Source: Pseudomonas sp. Choline-02u-1
Lineage (GTDB): Bacteria; Pseudomonadota; Gammaproteobacteria; Pseudomonadales; Pseudomonadaceae
Direction: 5' to 3'
Assembly (NCBI RefSeq): GCF_002836515.1
Contig: NZ_PJBC01000012.1
Location: 62,001-126,000 of the forward strand
DNA: 64,000 bases
The notes beneath the pieces were generated by a model. It had not been told where the DNA came from, did not search any database, and worked only from the letters and a program-made list of their open reading frames with translations. Numbering within the stretch: the first letter of the stretch is position 1; each line of letters starts with the position of its first letter. Below are positions 38,970 through 48,539 of this stretch, piece after piece. Position numbers and translations under genes: made by a program.

Positions 38970-40181
38970 ATGTCACCCTGGCTGACGATCGTGGGAATTG
39001 GTGAGGACGGCTTCAAGGGCCTGGGCAAGAACGCCCGGCGTGCTCTGATGGGCGCTTCGCGGATCGTCGGCGGCCAGCGGCAACTGGATTTGCTACCGCC
39101 GTGCATCAACGGCGAGCGGCAATTGTGGCCGAGTCCGTTTTCTCTCGCGCCCGTGCTGGCGTCGCCGGGCGTGCCGGTCTGCGTGCTGGCCAGTGGCGAT
39201 CCGATGTTCTATGGCGTCGGTGCCAGTCTGGCGCGTCAAGTGCCGAGCGCCGAGATGTCGATCATTCCCGCGCCTTCGTCGTGCGCACTGGCGGCGGCGC
39301 GCTTGGGCTGGCCGTTGCAGGAGGTGACGATTGTGTCGCTGGTGGCGCGGCCGCTGGCGGCGCTCAATGCGCACCTGTTCAGCGGCATGCGGTTATTGCT
39401 GCTGAGCAATGACCGCAGCAGCCCGGCAGCCGTTGCGCAACTGCTGCGCGAACGTGGTTTCGGCGCCAGTCGCATGACCGTTCTCGAGCATCTGGGTGGC
39501 GACGCCGAACGGCGTATCGCCGGCCGCGCCAGTGAATGGGACGACACTGCGGTTGCCGACCTTAATGTCATCGCTATCGAGTGCCTGGCCGAATCCGGCG
39601 TTACCGGTCTGTCGCGTCTGGCCGGGCTGCCCGACTCGGCGTTCCGCCACGACGGCCAACTGACCAAACGCGACGTACGCGCAATTACCCTCGCCCGCCT
39701 CGCGCCGACGCCCGGCGAACTGCTCTGGGACGTCGGCGCCGGCAGCGGCTCGATCGGTATCGAGTGGATGCGCGCCCATCCGAGTTGCCGCGCCATCGCG
39801 GTTGAGGCCGACGAGGGTCGTCAGCAATTGATCGAACACAACCGCGATGCGCTGGGCGTGCCTGGTCTGCAACTGATCCGAGGCAAGGCGCCCCAAGTGC
39901 TCGATAGCCTCGAACGCCCGGATGCGATTTTCATCGGCGGTGGCGTGACCCGCGATGGCGTGTTCGAAACCTGCTGGCAACAGCTCAAACCCGGTGGCCG
40001 TCTGGTCGCCAACGCGGTGACGCTGCAAAGCGAACTGACGCTGATGAACTGGCGCGAGCGCTACGGCGGCGAGCTGACGCGTATCCACGTCGCCCAGGCG
40101 CAACCGCTCGGCGAGTTCGACACTTGGCGTCAGGCCTTGCCGATCACCCTGCTCGATCTGGTCAAACCCCTCGATGCGTGA
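38970..40181 (+). CDS. cobL: Precorrin-6Y C5,15-methyltransferase (decarboxylating)
   Basis: A 403-residue bifunctional enzyme. The N-terminal CbiE-like methyltransferase ([33 protein letters not shown]) adds the C5 methyl. The C-terminal CbiT-like Rossmann domain ([35 protein letters not shown]) adds the C15 methyl with decarboxylation. GAGGA lies seven bases before ATG 38970. It is divergent from cobG and overlaps cbiD by 8 bases. The 132-bp shared promoter region is too short for a cobalamin riboswitch, and none is apparent. Confidence 0.96.
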   Translation: MSPWLTIVGIGEDGFKGLGKNARRALMGASRIVGGQRQLDLLPPCINGERQLWPSPFSLAPVLASPGVPVCVLASGDPMFYGVGASLARQVPSAEMSIIPAPSSCALAAARLGWPLQEVTIVSLVARPLAALNAHLFSGMRLLLLSNDRSSPAAVAQLLRERGFGASRMTVLEHLGGDAERRIAGRASEWDDTAVADLNVIAIECLAESGVTGLSRLAGLPDSAFRHDGQLTKRDVRAITLARLAPTPGELLWDVGAGSGSIGIEWMRAHPSCRAIAVEADEGRQQLIEHNRDALGVPGLQLIRGKAPQVLDSLERPDAIFIGGGVTRDGVFETCWQQLKPGGRLVANAVTLQSELTLMNWRERYGGELTRIHVAQAQPLGEFDTWRQALPITLLDLVKPLDA

Positions 40182-41271
40182 CGAAACCGCAGAACAACCC
40201 GCGCCCCTGCGCAGCGGCCTGACGACCGGCAGCTGCGCCACCGCCACCAGCCTCGCCGCCGCGCGCCTGTTGCTCAGCGGCACGTCGGCCGATGCGGTGC
40301 AGATTGTCTTGCCCAAAGGCAAACAGGTGCAGATGCGTCTGGAGTTCTGCCGACTGAATGCGCACGGCGCCGAAGCCGGCACGATCAAGGACGCCGGCGA
40401 CGATCCCGACGTGACCCACGGCGCTCTGCTTTATTCGCAGGTGCGGCTGCTGGCAGAGCCGGGCGTGCGCTTCATGGCCGGTGCCGGCGTCGGCACCGTG
40501 ACCCGCCCTGGGCTGGTGCTGCCGGTGGGCGAACCGGCGATCAACCCGGTGCCGCGCCAAATGATCAGCGATCACCTGAGCCTGCTCGCCGCGGAGACCG
40601 GCTATGGCGGCGGGTTTGAGGTCACGGTGAATGTCGAACGCGGCGCAGAACTGGCGCTGAAAACCATGAATCCACGCTTGGGCATTCTTGGCGGTTTGTC
40701 GATCCTCGGCACCAGCGGCATCGTCCGACCGTTTTCCTGCGCGGCCTACATCGCTTCGATTCATCAGGGCATCGACGTGGCGAAAACCAACGGTTACCTG
40801 CACATCGCCGCGTGCACTGGCAACGCCAGCGAAGACACCATGCGCCGGGTCTACAACCTGCCGGAAATCGCCCTGATCGAAATGGGCGACTTCGTCGGTG
40901 CGGTGCTCAAGCATCTGCGCAAAGTACCTGTGGATAAACTCAGCCTGTGCGGCGGTTTCGGCAAGATCAGCAAACTCGCCGCCGGCCACATGGACCTGCA
41001 TTCGCGGCATTCGAGCATCGACTTGCCGCAACTGGCCGACTGGGCGGCGGCGATCGGCGCAGACACCACGTTGCAGCAAGGCATTCGTGCGGCCAACACC
41101 AGTCAACAGGCGCTGGCCATGGCGGCTGCGGCAGGGATTGCGCTCGGTGACGAAGTTTGCCGGCATGCGCTGAGTTTTGCGCGCAGCGTGGTTCCGGCGC
41201 AGGTGCAGGTCGAGGTGTTTGCGATCGATCGTCAAGGCGGCATTGTCGGACATGCCGGAGGTTTTGCATGA
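40174..41271 (+). CDS. cbiD: Cobalt-precorrin-5B C1-methyltransferase
   Basis: A 365-residue CbiD. The N terminus [20 protein letters not shown] is the family signature, and [20 protein letters not shown], with the HSRHSSID stretch, is the conserved C-terminal motif. CbiD belongs to the anaerobic route, where it replaces CobF; Pseudomonas uses it in an otherwise aerobic set. It overlaps cobL upstream and cobK downstream (ATGA). Confidence 0.96.
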   Translation: MRDETAEQPAPLRSGLTTGSCATATSLAAARLLLSGTSADAVQIVLPKGKQVQMRLEFCRLNAHGAEAGTIKDAGDDPDVTHGALLYSQVRLLAEPGVRFMAGAGVGTVTRPGLVLPVGEPAINPVPRQMISDHLSLLAAETGYGGGFEVTVNVERGAELALKTMNPRLGILGGLSILGTSGIVRPFSCAAYIASIHQGIDVAKTNGYLHIAACTGNASEDTMRRVYNLPEIALIEMGDFVGAVLKHLRKVPVDKLSLCGGFGKISKLAAGHMDLHSRHSSIDLPQLADWAAAIGADTTLQQGIRAANTSQQALAMAAAAGIALGDEVCRHALSFARSVVPAQVQVEVFAIDRQGGIVGHAGGFA

Positions 41272-41996
41272 AGCGGATTCTGCTGCTCGGTGGCGTGACT
41301 GAAGCGCTGGCGATCGCCCGCACGCTGGGGCCGCAACATATTTACAGCCTCGCCGGGGTTGGCCGGGTGCCGACAGATCTGAGCTGTCAGGTACGCGTCG
41401 GTGGTTACGGTGGCGCTGAAGGTCTGGCGCAATTCATTCATGACCAAGGCATCGATCTGCTGCTCGACGCTACGCATCCGTATGCCGCGCAAATCAGCCA
41501 GAACGCCGCGACTGCCGCGCAACTGACCGGTATTCCTTGCTGGGCCTTGCGCCGCCCGGCGTGGCAGCCACAGCCCGGCGATGACTGGCGCGAAGTGGGC
41601 GACTGGGCCACGCTGATCAGCGCGCTCAAACCCTTCCGCCGGCCGCTGTTCACGCTTGGCCGCGAACCGCTGCAGCATCTGCATGAAATTCCTGAGAACC
41701 AGTTCTGGACCCTGCGCGCCCTCGACATCTATCCCGGCAACGCGCGCTGCGAAGTGATCGGCGCACGCGGCCCCTTTCTGCTCGTGGATGAACGAGCGCT
41801 GTTCGAGCGCCGGCACATCGACGTGCTGATCAGCAAGAACAGCGGCAGCTCCGCCACCGAGCCGAAGCTGGAAGTGGCGCGTGAGCGCGGCGTACCGGTG
41901 CTGGTGTTGCAGCGACCGGAGTTGCCGGGGGTTGATCGGGAGTTTGGCTCGGTGTCTGAAGTCCTCTCTGCCCTCTCGAACCTCAGCCCAACCTGA
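41268..41996 (+). CDS. cobK: Precorrin-6A reductase
   Basis: A 242-residue NADPH-dependent reductase. [20 protein letters not shown] binds nucleotide; [19 protein letters not shown] and [20 protein letters not shown] are family hallmarks. The start is ATG 41268, overlapping the cbiD stop. Last gene of the rightward cobL-cbiD-cobK operon; a REP palindrome follows 21 bp after the stop. Confidence 0.95.
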   Translation: MKRILLLGGVTEALAIARTLGPQHIYSLAGVGRVPTDLSCQVRVGGYGGAEGLAQFIHDQGIDLLLDATHPYAAQISQNAATAAQLTGIPCWALRRPAWQPQPGDDWREVGDWATLISALKPFRRPLFTLGREPLQHLHEIPENQFWTLRALDIYPGNARCEVIGARGPFLLVDERALFERRHIDVLISKNSGSSATEPKLEVARERGVPVLVLQRPELPGVDREFGSVSEVLSALSNLSPT

Positions 41997-42017
41997 AGCC
42001 AGGAAAATTCAGGAATA

Positions 42018-42111
42018 CCTTCGCGGGCAAGCCCGCTTCCACAGGGACGCGGGGTGTAGCTGATATCTGTACGCAGCCACAAACCTGTGGGAGCGGGCTT
42101 GCCCGCGAAGG
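42018..42111. repeat. REP-type palindrome, GTGGGAGCGGGCTTGCCCGCGAAGG family (copy 2)
   Basis: CCTTCGCGGGCAAGCCCGCT and its complement enclose a 41-nt spacer between cobK and the copper cassette. It probably marks the boundary between the two transcription units. Confidence 0.9.
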
Positions 42112-42257
42112 CGTCAGATCTGGCGCTGCAAATCCTGTTGGCTACACTCTTTCCAACTGCGCACTGCGACACCAAACCGCACAACGCTTTTTTACTTATT
42201 GGCCCTGATCAGGCTAAATAGCCCGCGCCTGATCGCCCACTCCAACGGATCTGTCCC

Positions 42258-42656
42258 ATGAACCGACACCGGCTAGCATTTGCCTGGATCGCCTGCTTTG
42301 CAGTGCTGTTCAACATGCTCGCCATGCCGATGAGCGGGGCGATGGCGCAAGCGGCCAGTTCGCCGGCCGAGCAATTGCTCTGGAGCAGTTTTTGCACCGG
42401 CAGCGGCATGAAGATGGTGGCGATCGACATTGGCGCCAGCGATCAAAAGGCCCCGCAAAACGACAGCCATTCGAACATGCAGCATTGCTGGTGTTGCTCG
42501 GGCTCGGCGCCGCTGGTGGCGCTGCCGGGGCATTCGCCGCAGTTGTATTTCGCGCGCTTTGAGAGCAATCGCAGCGTCACGCCCGCCTCACTGCAAACAC
42601 CAACACCGCGCCAGCAATGGCCAAGTCTCAATCCCCGTGCCTCGCCTCTGGTCTGA
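42258..42656 (+). CDS. DUF2946 family protein (first copy)
   Basis: A 132-residue small exported or membrane-anchored protein. It has an N-terminal hydrophobic signal (LAFAWIACFAVLFNMLAMPM) and a central NMQHCWCCSG motif with paired cysteines and a histidine that could bind copper. DUF2946 proteins cluster with copper genes; their function is not established. It heads the five-gene cassette DUF2946, PCuAC, DUF2946, OprC, PepSY, suggesting a role in copper acquisition or sensing. Confidence 0.82.
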   Translation: MNRHRLAFAWIACFAVLFNMLAMPMSGAMAQAASSPAEQLLWSSFCTGSGMKMVAIDIGASDQKAPQNDSHSNMQHCWCCSGSAPLVALPGHSPQLYFARFESNRSVTPASLQTPTPRQQWPSLNPRASPLV

Positions 42657-42703
42657 TTTGTTCGCGCAATAACCCGCGTTTCAAATCGTTCTGGAGAACT
42701 GCC

Positions 42704-43183
42704 ATGTTGAACAAACTCATCGTCGTCGCTGCGCTGCTGCTGCCGGCGTGCTTTGCCCATGCCCACGAATACAAGGCCGGTACGCTGGAAATCGCCCATC
42801 CGTGGTCACAGGAGCTACCGCCGAATGCGCCGACCGTCGCCGCTTATTTCATCATTCACAACACCGGCAAGACCGACGATCGCCTGCTCAGCGTCGACTC
42901 GCCCATCGCCTCTGAAGCGCAGCTGCACGAGCACGTGATGCAGGGCGATCTGATGAAGATGCAGCAAGTGCCGAGCGTGGCGATTCCGGCGGGTGGCAAC
43001 GTGACCTTCGCGCCGATGGCCTACCACGTCATGTTGCTCAATCCGAACGATCGGAGCCTGCTCAGCGATGGCAAACGCTTCCCGATGACCTTGCATTTCG
43101 AAAAAGCGGGTGACGTCAGCGTTGAAGTTGCCGTGCAGAAGAAAGCGCCGGAATCCGCTCAGGGCCACGTCCACGCTCAGTAA
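42704..43183 (+). CDS. Periplasmic copper chaperone PCu(A)C
   Basis: A 159-residue protein with a signal peptide (MLNKLIVVAALLLPACFAHA). It has the exact copper(I) motif H-x10-M-x21-H-x-M: H75, M86, H108, M110. A histidine-containing tail (QGHVHAQ) ends the protein. Such chaperones deliver copper to cytochrome oxidase or to import systems. The start is ATG 42704; the frame is open upstream, but the signal peptide begins here. Confidence 0.95.
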   Translation: MLNKLIVVAALLLPACFAHAHEYKAGTLEIAHPWSQELPPNAPTVAAYFIIHNTGKTDDRLLSVDSPIASEAQLHEHVMQGDLMKMQQVPSVAIPAGGNVTFAPMAYHVMLLNPNDRSLLSDGKRFPMTLHFEKAGDVSVEVAVQKKAPESAQGHVHAQ

Positions 43184-43204
43184 CCGACCCGGCTGACTTC
43201 GCCC

Positions 43205-43651
43205 ATGCGCTCGTTGCGCGCCAGGCCCGTCCCGCATCACCGTCAGACTCAAGCGCTGACGCGTGGCAGCTGGATCGCCCTGTTCGCCATGTTGATGATC
43301 TTCATCGGCCCACTGATCTCTCAGTCGATGCCGATGGATCAACACGCCTCGACATCGCTGCCGATGAGCATGGACATGTCGATGGGCATGCCCGGCATGG
43401 ACCACAGCAGCCATGACGCCAAGCCGTCCGCTGAACACTGCCCACCACAATCCTCACACCATGCGCTGTGGGAAAAGTGCGGTTATTGCAGCCTGCTGTT
43501 CAACTGCCCGGCGCTGACCGGCGCAGGCGACTTCGTCGCGTTCAACGTCCCGCCGCAGAGCACCTTCGCCCCGCCCTCGCCACGCCTGGGTCACGCCCGG
43601 CAACCCTTCTTCCCGGGCGCCCGCACCCGCGCCCCGCCCATCGCCGCGTAA
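43205..43651 (+). CDS. DUF2946 family protein (second copy), Met/His-rich
   Basis: A 148-residue relative of the first DUF2946 protein. After a hydrophobic segment (SWIALFAMLMIFIGPLISQS) comes a strikingly Met/His-rich stretch (MSMDMSMGMPGMDHSSHD), followed by HHALWEKCGYCSLLFNCP with three cysteines. The composition predicts copper binding. It lies 21 bp after the copper chaperone gene and upstream of the copper receptor gene. Function inferred from context. Confidence 0.82.
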   Translation: MRSLRARPVPHHRQTQALTRGSWIALFAMLMIFIGPLISQSMPMDQHASTSLPMSMDMSMGMPGMDHSSHDAKPSAEHCPPQSSHHALWEKCGYCSLLFNCPALTGAGDFVAFNVPPQSTFAPPSPRLGHARQPFFPGARTRAPPIAA

Positions 43652-43735
43652 ACACGCACCTCTGATTGCACACGGTTGAGAAGACAGCTTCAGGCTGCCG
43701 ACCGTGGTGTTTACGACTGTTCGATGGAAATTGTC

Positions 43736-45856
43736 ATGTCCAGGTTTACTGCTGTCCCCTGCGCGGAATCTGCCCGCGCGCACTTTGCCCTGAATGAATC
43801 GCGGATTCGTTTCAGGCACGCTATTGCCGTTCTTTGCGGCGTACTGCTGACACCGCTGGCGCTGGCCGACGAGCACGCAGGCCAAGAAAATCAACTGAGC
43901 CCGACGGTGATTACCGCGATCGCGCCGAGTTCGCCGCTGACCGTTGTCACCAACCCCAAGGACCCGCGCCAACCGGTGCCGGCCAGCGACGGTGGCGATT
44001 ATCTGAAGACCATTCCCGGCTTCGCGCTGGTGCGCAATGGCGGCACCAACGGCGATCCGGTGCTGCGTGGGATGTTCGGCTCGCGCCTGAATATCCTCAC
44101 CAACGGCAGCATGATGCTCGGCGCCTGCCCCGGGCGGATGGATGCGCCGACCTCGTACATTTCCCCGCAAACCTACGATCAGCTCACGGTGATCAAAGGC
44201 CCGCAAACCGTGCTCTGGGGCCCGGGTGCATCGGCGGGCACGGTGCTGTTCGACCGCGAGCCGGAAAGCTTCGGCGAACTCGGCACGCGTGTTAACGCGA
44301 GCATTCTGGCCGGCTCCCACGGCCGCTTCGACAAGGTGGTCGACGCCGCTGCCGGCGGTCCGTCGGGTTACGTGCGGGTGATCGGCAACACCGCGCATTC
44401 CGACGATTATCGCGACGGCAACAATGACATCGTCGCCTCGCGCTACGACAAGTGGAACGGTGACATCGCGCTGGGCTGGACGCCGGACGCCGACACCCTG
44501 ATCGAACTCACCGCCGGCAAGGGTGATGGCGAGGCGCGTTATGCCGGGCGCGGCATGGACGGCTCGCAGTTTCTGCGTGAAAGCCTTGGCCTGCGTCTGG
44601 AAAAATCCGATATCAGCGAGGTGCTGGAAAAACTCGAGGCGCAGGTCTACTACAACTACGCCGACCATGTGATGGACAACTACACCCTGCGCACGCCATC
44701 CGGCACCGGCATGATGGCGGGGCCAATGGCGTCGAATGTCGACCGCCGCACCCTCGGCGCGCGGATCAAGGCGACCTGGCGTTGGGCCGAGATCCAGCTG
44801 ATCACCGGCCTCGACGCGCAAACCGATGAGCACCGCCAGCGCAGTGCGATGGGTGTCGATACTTACAAGGATCTGCCGTACAGCAAGGATGCCGATTTCC
44901 ACAATTACGGCGTGTTCAGCGAAATGACCTGGTACGCCGCCGAGCGTGATCGCTTGATCACTGGCGCACGGGTGGATCGCGCCTCGGCCAGGGATTATCG
45001 GCAAACCACCGGGTCAGGGATGATGTCGCGGCCCAACCCGACCGCCGACGCCACCCGCGCCGACACATTGCCCAGCGGCTTCATCCGTTACGAGCATGAC
45101 CTCGCCGACAGCCCGACCACGCTCTATGCAGGCCTCGGCCATGCGCAGCGCTTCCCGGATTACTGGGAACTGTTTTCGCCGAACGCCGGCCCGGCGGGTT
45201 CGGTCAACGCCTTCGATTCGATCAAGCCGGAAAAAACCACTCAGCTGGATTTCGGCGCGAATTACGAAAGCGCCGACCTCGAGGCCTGGGCTTCGGGCTA
45301 TGTCGGCGTGGTGCGCGATTACATCCTCTTCGACTACACGCCAGCAATGATGGGCATGAACACCTCGCGCGCCGAGAACATCGACGCGCGGATCATGGGT
45401 GGCGAGTTCGGTGCGGCCTACAAGCTCACCGACAACTGGAAAGCCGATGCGACCCTGGCGTACGCCTGGGGCAAGAACAGCAGCGACGGCAAGGCCCTGC
45501 CGCAAATGCCGCCGCTGGATGCGCGTTTCGCCCTGACCTACAGCCAGGACGACTGGAGCGCCGGCGCCTTGTGGCGCGTAGTCGCCGCCCAACACCGTAT
45601 CGACGCGAACAAGGGCAACGTGGTCGGCAAGGATTACGACCAGAGTTCGGGCTTCGGTGTGTTTTCGCTCAACGGCGCGTACCGGATCAACAAGCACTGG
45701 AAGGTCAGCAGCGGCGTCGACAACCTGTTTGGCAAAGCCTACGCCGAGCACTTGAACCTGGCCGGCAACGCCGGGTTCGGTTACCCGGCCAATGACCCAC
45801 AGGCAATTAATGAACCGGGGCGCACGCTCTGGACCAAAGTGGATATGAGTTTCTGA
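43736..45856 (+). CDS. oprC: TonB-dependent copper receptor (OprC/NosA type)
   Basis: A 706-residue outer-membrane receptor. It has a signal peptide ending LTPLALADE, a TonB box region (SPTVITAIAP), a plug domain (RNGGTNGDPVLRGMFGSRLN; TVIKGPQTVLWGPGASAG) and a 22-strand barrel ending in the terminal aromatic KVDMSF. Met-rich pairs (MMLGACPGRM, GMMAGPM, PAMMGMN) are typical of copper-binding OprC proteins, as is the plug Cys-x-G segment. ATG 43736 is preferred to 43724 because GGAAAT precedes it at good spacing. Confidence 0.94.
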   Translation: MSRFTAVPCAESARAHFALNESRIRFRHAIAVLCGVLLTPLALADEHAGQENQLSPTVITAIAPSSPLTVVTNPKDPRQPVPASDGGDYLKTIPGFALVRNGGTNGDPVLRGMFGSRLNILTNGSMMLGACPGRMDAPTSYISPQTYDQLTVIKGPQTVLWGPGASAGTVLFDREPESFGELGTRVNASILAGSHGRFDKVVDAAAGGPSGYVRVIGNTAHSDDYRDGNNDIVASRYDKWNGDIALGWTPDADTLIELTAGKGDGEARYAGRGMDGSQFLRESLGLRLEKSDISEVLEKLEAQVYYNYADHVMDNYTLRTPSGTGMMAGPMASNVDRRTLGARIKATWRWAEIQLITGLDAQTDEHRQRSAMGVDTYKDLPYSKDADFHNYGVFSEMTWYAAERDRLITGARVDRASARDYRQTTGSGMMSRPNPTADATRADTLPSGFIRYEHDLADSPTTLYAGLGHAQRFPDYWELFSPNAGPAGSVNAFDSIKPEKTTQLDFGANYESADLEAWASGYVGVVRDYILFDYTPAMMGMNTSRAENIDARIMGGEFGAAYKLTDNWKADATLAYAWGKNSSDGKALPQMPPLDARFALTYSQDDWSAGALWRVVAAQHRIDANKGNVVGKDYDQSSGFGVFSLNGAYRINKHWKVSSGVDNLFGKAYAEHLNLAGNAGFGYPANDPQAINEPGRTLWTKVDMSF

Positions 45857-45868
45857 CAAGAAAAGTCA

Positions 45869-45950
45869 AAAAATCGCAGGCTGCGCCAGCTCCTACATGG
45901 GATTGCGTACGACCTGGAGGCGCTGGCGAAGGCTGCGATCTTTTGATCTT
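45869..45950. repeat. Degenerate palindrome of the GTAGGAGCTG/GGCTGCGATC family (copy 3)
   Basis: AAATCGCAGGCTGCGCCAGCTCCTAC and, farther on, CGCTGGCGAAGGCTGCGATCTTTTGATCTT are recognisable but decayed arms in the gap between oprC and the PepSY gene. Confidence 0.7.
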
Positions 45951-45981
45951 GAAAAATGATTCGCTCAGCGGAGCACACGTG

Positions 45982-47355
45982 ATGCAAAAGACTCAACCGA
46001 ATTTCTACAACCTGGCCTGGCGTTGGCATTTTTACGCCGGTCTGTTCGTCGCCCCGTTCATGGTGATGCTGGCCCTGACCGGGATCATCTACCTGTTCAA
46101 ACCGCAGCTCGATGCGCTGATGTACAGCAGCCTGCTTGAGGTACCTACCGGCCATCACACGGTGCCGGCCGATGACCTGCTGCAACGGGTGAAAACCGCG
46201 TACCCGCAAGGCCAGGTCACCCAGTACCTGCCGCCGGTGAATGCCGAGCGCAGCGCACAATTCGTGGTAAAAAACGCTGGCCACGAACTCAACGTGTTCG
46301 TCGATCCGTACCACGGTGACATCCTCGGCGAGCAGGATGCCAAGCAGAATCTGCAAGCCATCGCCCGCGCCATTCACGGCGAATTGATGATCGGCACCGT
46401 CGGCGATCGGCTGATCGAAATGGCTGCTGGCTGGGGCGTGGTGCTGGTGGTGTCAGGGTTGTTCCTGTGGTGGCCACGCGGGCAGGCTGCAGGCATTTTG
46501 TGGCCGCGGCTGAATGCGCGCGGCCGTGTGCTGTGGCGTGATCTGCATGCGGTCACCGGCTTCTGGGGCGCGACGTTGCTGCTGGTGATGCTGCTGAGCG
46601 GGATGACCTGGACCGGTTTCTGGGGCAAACAATACGCGGCGGTATGGAACGTGTTCCCAGCCGCGATGTGGAACAACGTGCCGACTTCCGACGTTGAAGC
46701 GCGCAGCCTCAACAGCGCCACCCGCCAGACCGTGCCATGGGCGATGGAAAACACGCCGATGCCAATGTCCGGCGACCACGCCGAACACATGGCCCACGGC
46801 AACGCCCACGCTGGCCCCGCTGCACCCGCCATCACCTTGCAGGATGTGCAGAACATCGCCAGCGAGCGGCAAGTCGAACCGGGCTACAGCATCACTTTGC
46901 CGACCACCGCCACCGGTGTATTCACCATCGCCGTGTCCGCTGACGACCCGCGCAACGACGCCACCCTGCACATCGATCAGTACACCGGCAAAGTCCTCGC
47001 CGATGTGCGCTTCGAACACTACGGAGGCGTCGCACGCGCCACGGAAATCGGCGTGATGCTGCACGAAGGCAAGATGTTCGGCACCTTCAACCAGATCGTC
47101 GTGCTGCTGATCTGCCTGATGATCCTGCTCAGCGCCGTCAGTGGCGTGGTGATCTGGTGGAAGCGTCGGCCCGAAGGCAAATTCGGCGTACCGCCGCTGC
47201 GCCATGACCTGCCGAAGTGGAAAACCGGCGTGGCGATCATGCTGGTGCTGGCAGTGATATTCCCACTGGTGGGTGCATCGCTGGTAGTGGTGTGGTTGCT
47301 TGATCGGTTCGTGCTGCCGAGAGTCGCCCGTAACACCGCAGAGCTACCTCGCTGA
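45982..47355 (+). CDS. PepSY-associated TM helix (iron/copper-uptake-associated) membrane protein
   Basis: A 457-residue inner-membrane protein of the PiuB/PepSY_TM family with four main TM helices: about 16-40 (FYAGLFVAPFMVMLALTGII), 150-170, 190-215 and 370-395, plus a C-terminal one. Two PepSY-like periplasmic regions lie between them. A histidine/methionine-rich loop at about 259-277 (MPMSGDHAEHMAHGNAHAG) suggests metal binding. Relatives act with TonB receptors, perhaps as ferric or cupric reductases. Start ATG 45982 has CGGAG upstream. Last gene of the copper cassette. Confidence 0.9.
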   Translation: MQKTQPNFYNLAWRWHFYAGLFVAPFMVMLALTGIIYLFKPQLDALMYSSLLEVPTGHHTVPADDLLQRVKTAYPQGQVTQYLPPVNAERSAQFVVKNAGHELNVFVDPYHGDILGEQDAKQNLQAIARAIHGELMIGTVGDRLIEMAAGWGVVLVVSGLFLWWPRGQAAGILWPRLNARGRVLWRDLHAVTGFWGATLLLVMLLSGMTWTGFWGKQYAAVWNVFPAAMWNNVPTSDVEARSLNSATRQTVPWAMENTPMPMSGDHAEHMAHGNAHAGPAAPAITLQDVQNIASERQVEPGYSITLPTTATGVFTIAVSADDPRNDATLHIDQYTGKVLADVRFEHYGGVARATEIGVMLHEGKMFGTFNQIVVLLICLMILLSAVSGVVIWWKRRPEGKFGVPPLRHDLPKWKTGVAIMLVLAVIFPLVGASLVVVWLLDRFVLPRVARNTAELPR

Positions 47356-47512
47356 GGGGATTGGCGCGGGCGGCTTCAATCGCCCGCGCCAGTTGTTTTG
47401 CTGGATTACAAATCGTCACGCCACTTGACCGTAGCCGGGCTCGGAGATCGCTGGCGGCGGGTTCGCCATGCGCTGCCCATTCGTCCCGACTGGCGCCAGT
47501 AGTAACCTGCGA

Positions 47513-48316
47513 TCAAGACTCTGAATTCCCGCGCTCGACCACGGAGGGATCAAGTTGTGACAACGCCTCGTGAGAAACATAGTGCGCGTGCACTGAGCAG
47601 TCATCAGGCAATACGGGACGGCCCTCATTGTCGCTCGGGAAAACCGTTCTACGGCTGAGCGCGACGATGCCGCCCTCCAATGGTTCGGTGACCACAAAAC
47701 GGCCCGATCGCGCCAAAATGTTTGTTGCGACGATGGGCTTCGATAGCCACGGCAAGTTCCTGCGGAGTGAAAAGTTTGCATAGCGCCACGGTTGAACTGG
47801 CGGGAACGTCACAGGATCTGGCCGGGAGTAAAAGTCAAAACCCTCCAGCTGATAGCCTTGTGGCAGTTGCGATTGTTTTTTGGCATCCAGTGGAAACAAC
47901 TGTTTGGCATCCCATGCCGCCAGACCGGTGGGGCGTGAATGGGTCGCGACAGGTCCGGATAGAGCTTGCGAAAGACATCGTGACGAGGCGGATGGCTGTG
48001 AATGTTCGCAGCGAACGTGTAACCCTTGGGCGGCACCAACGAACCCGATGCGTCGAGTTCGACGATGGTGCTCAGGTCGAAACTGCTGACGCCGCCAGGC
48101 ACGGGCGCCGTCGCCAGGCACGGGCGCCGTCGCCACGAACTTTCCGTCCGGGCGCAGCAGAATCACACTGCCGTGCTCCCTGTCCGAGCCGAGCGGGATC
48201 CGGCTGTGAACCCAATAAGCGGCGTCCTCTTGGGTGAGAAAAGCGGTACTGAGGGTTAAAAGTCGTTTTTTAGCGGGACTCGCCGTACGGCCAGACCGGC
48301 CTGACACATCACTCAT
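47513..48316 (-). pseudogene. DUF4329/JAB-like protein, broken by a 19-bp duplication
   Basis: The open frame (267 codons, ATG 48316, AGGA seven bases upstream) looks continuous but its middle is read in the wrong frame. The N terminus (FLTQEDAAYWVHSRIPLGSD; HGSVILLRPDGKFVATAPVP) and C terminus (AKQLFPLDAKKQSQLPQGYQ onward) belong together. Between them the sensible frame is shifted (GGVSSFDLSTIVELDASGS; YTFAANIHSHPPRHDVFRKL), entered after a tandem 19-bp duplication at 48094-48131 and left by a one-base loss near 47945. HSHPP resembles the HxH of JAB/MPN metallo-isopeptidases, and the pattern fits DUF4329 proteins tied to Rhs/T6SS effectors. Either a decayed effector or a sequence error. Confidence 0.7.
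48094..48131. repeat. Perfect 19-bp tandem duplication
   Basis: GCCAGGCACGGGCGCCGTC occurs twice head to tail (48094-48112, 48113-48131). Removing one copy restores a smooth reading (FVATAPVPGGVSSFDLS) in the surrounding gene. Confidence 0.93.
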
Positions 48317-48380
48317 AAAATATCCTGTTGGAAAATCGGGATAACGATCGAATGAGTCTGTGCCCGCAATACCTGCGAAT

Positions 48381-48398
48381 GGCGGTACATGTATATCG
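48381..48398. promoter_or_regulatory. Operator-like site upstream of the broken DUF4329-like gene
   Basis: GGCGGTACATGTATATCG differs from the site upstream of the deamidase toxin (16458-16477) by one substitution and a 2-bp shorter centre. It lies at almost the same distance from the start codon (65 versus 63 bp). Confidence 0.45.
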
Positions 48399-48539
48399 TT
48401 TCCGTGTCCGCATCCGGACGCCCACCACGCCCCAATCTGGCGCACCTCGGCGCACCATCGCCCGCAACCCGTCCCCTCGTGGTGCACGCGTTCAGCCCGC
48501 GACCGCTCTGACACGACATTTTCCTGCCTGATCGCGACC

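Noticed and set aside
47809..48102. Separate small gene beginning MPGGVSSFDLS inside the DUF4329-like locus
   Set aside because: It is the displaced middle of the frameshifted gene; removing one 19-bp repeat joins it to the upstream coding sequence.
27000..48500. Mobile genetic element carrying the toxin, cob and copper genes
   Set aside because: No integrase, transposase, tRNA target or flanking direct repeat was seen. The cob and copper genes also have ordinary Pseudomonas codon use. An insertion history is likely but no element can be delimited.
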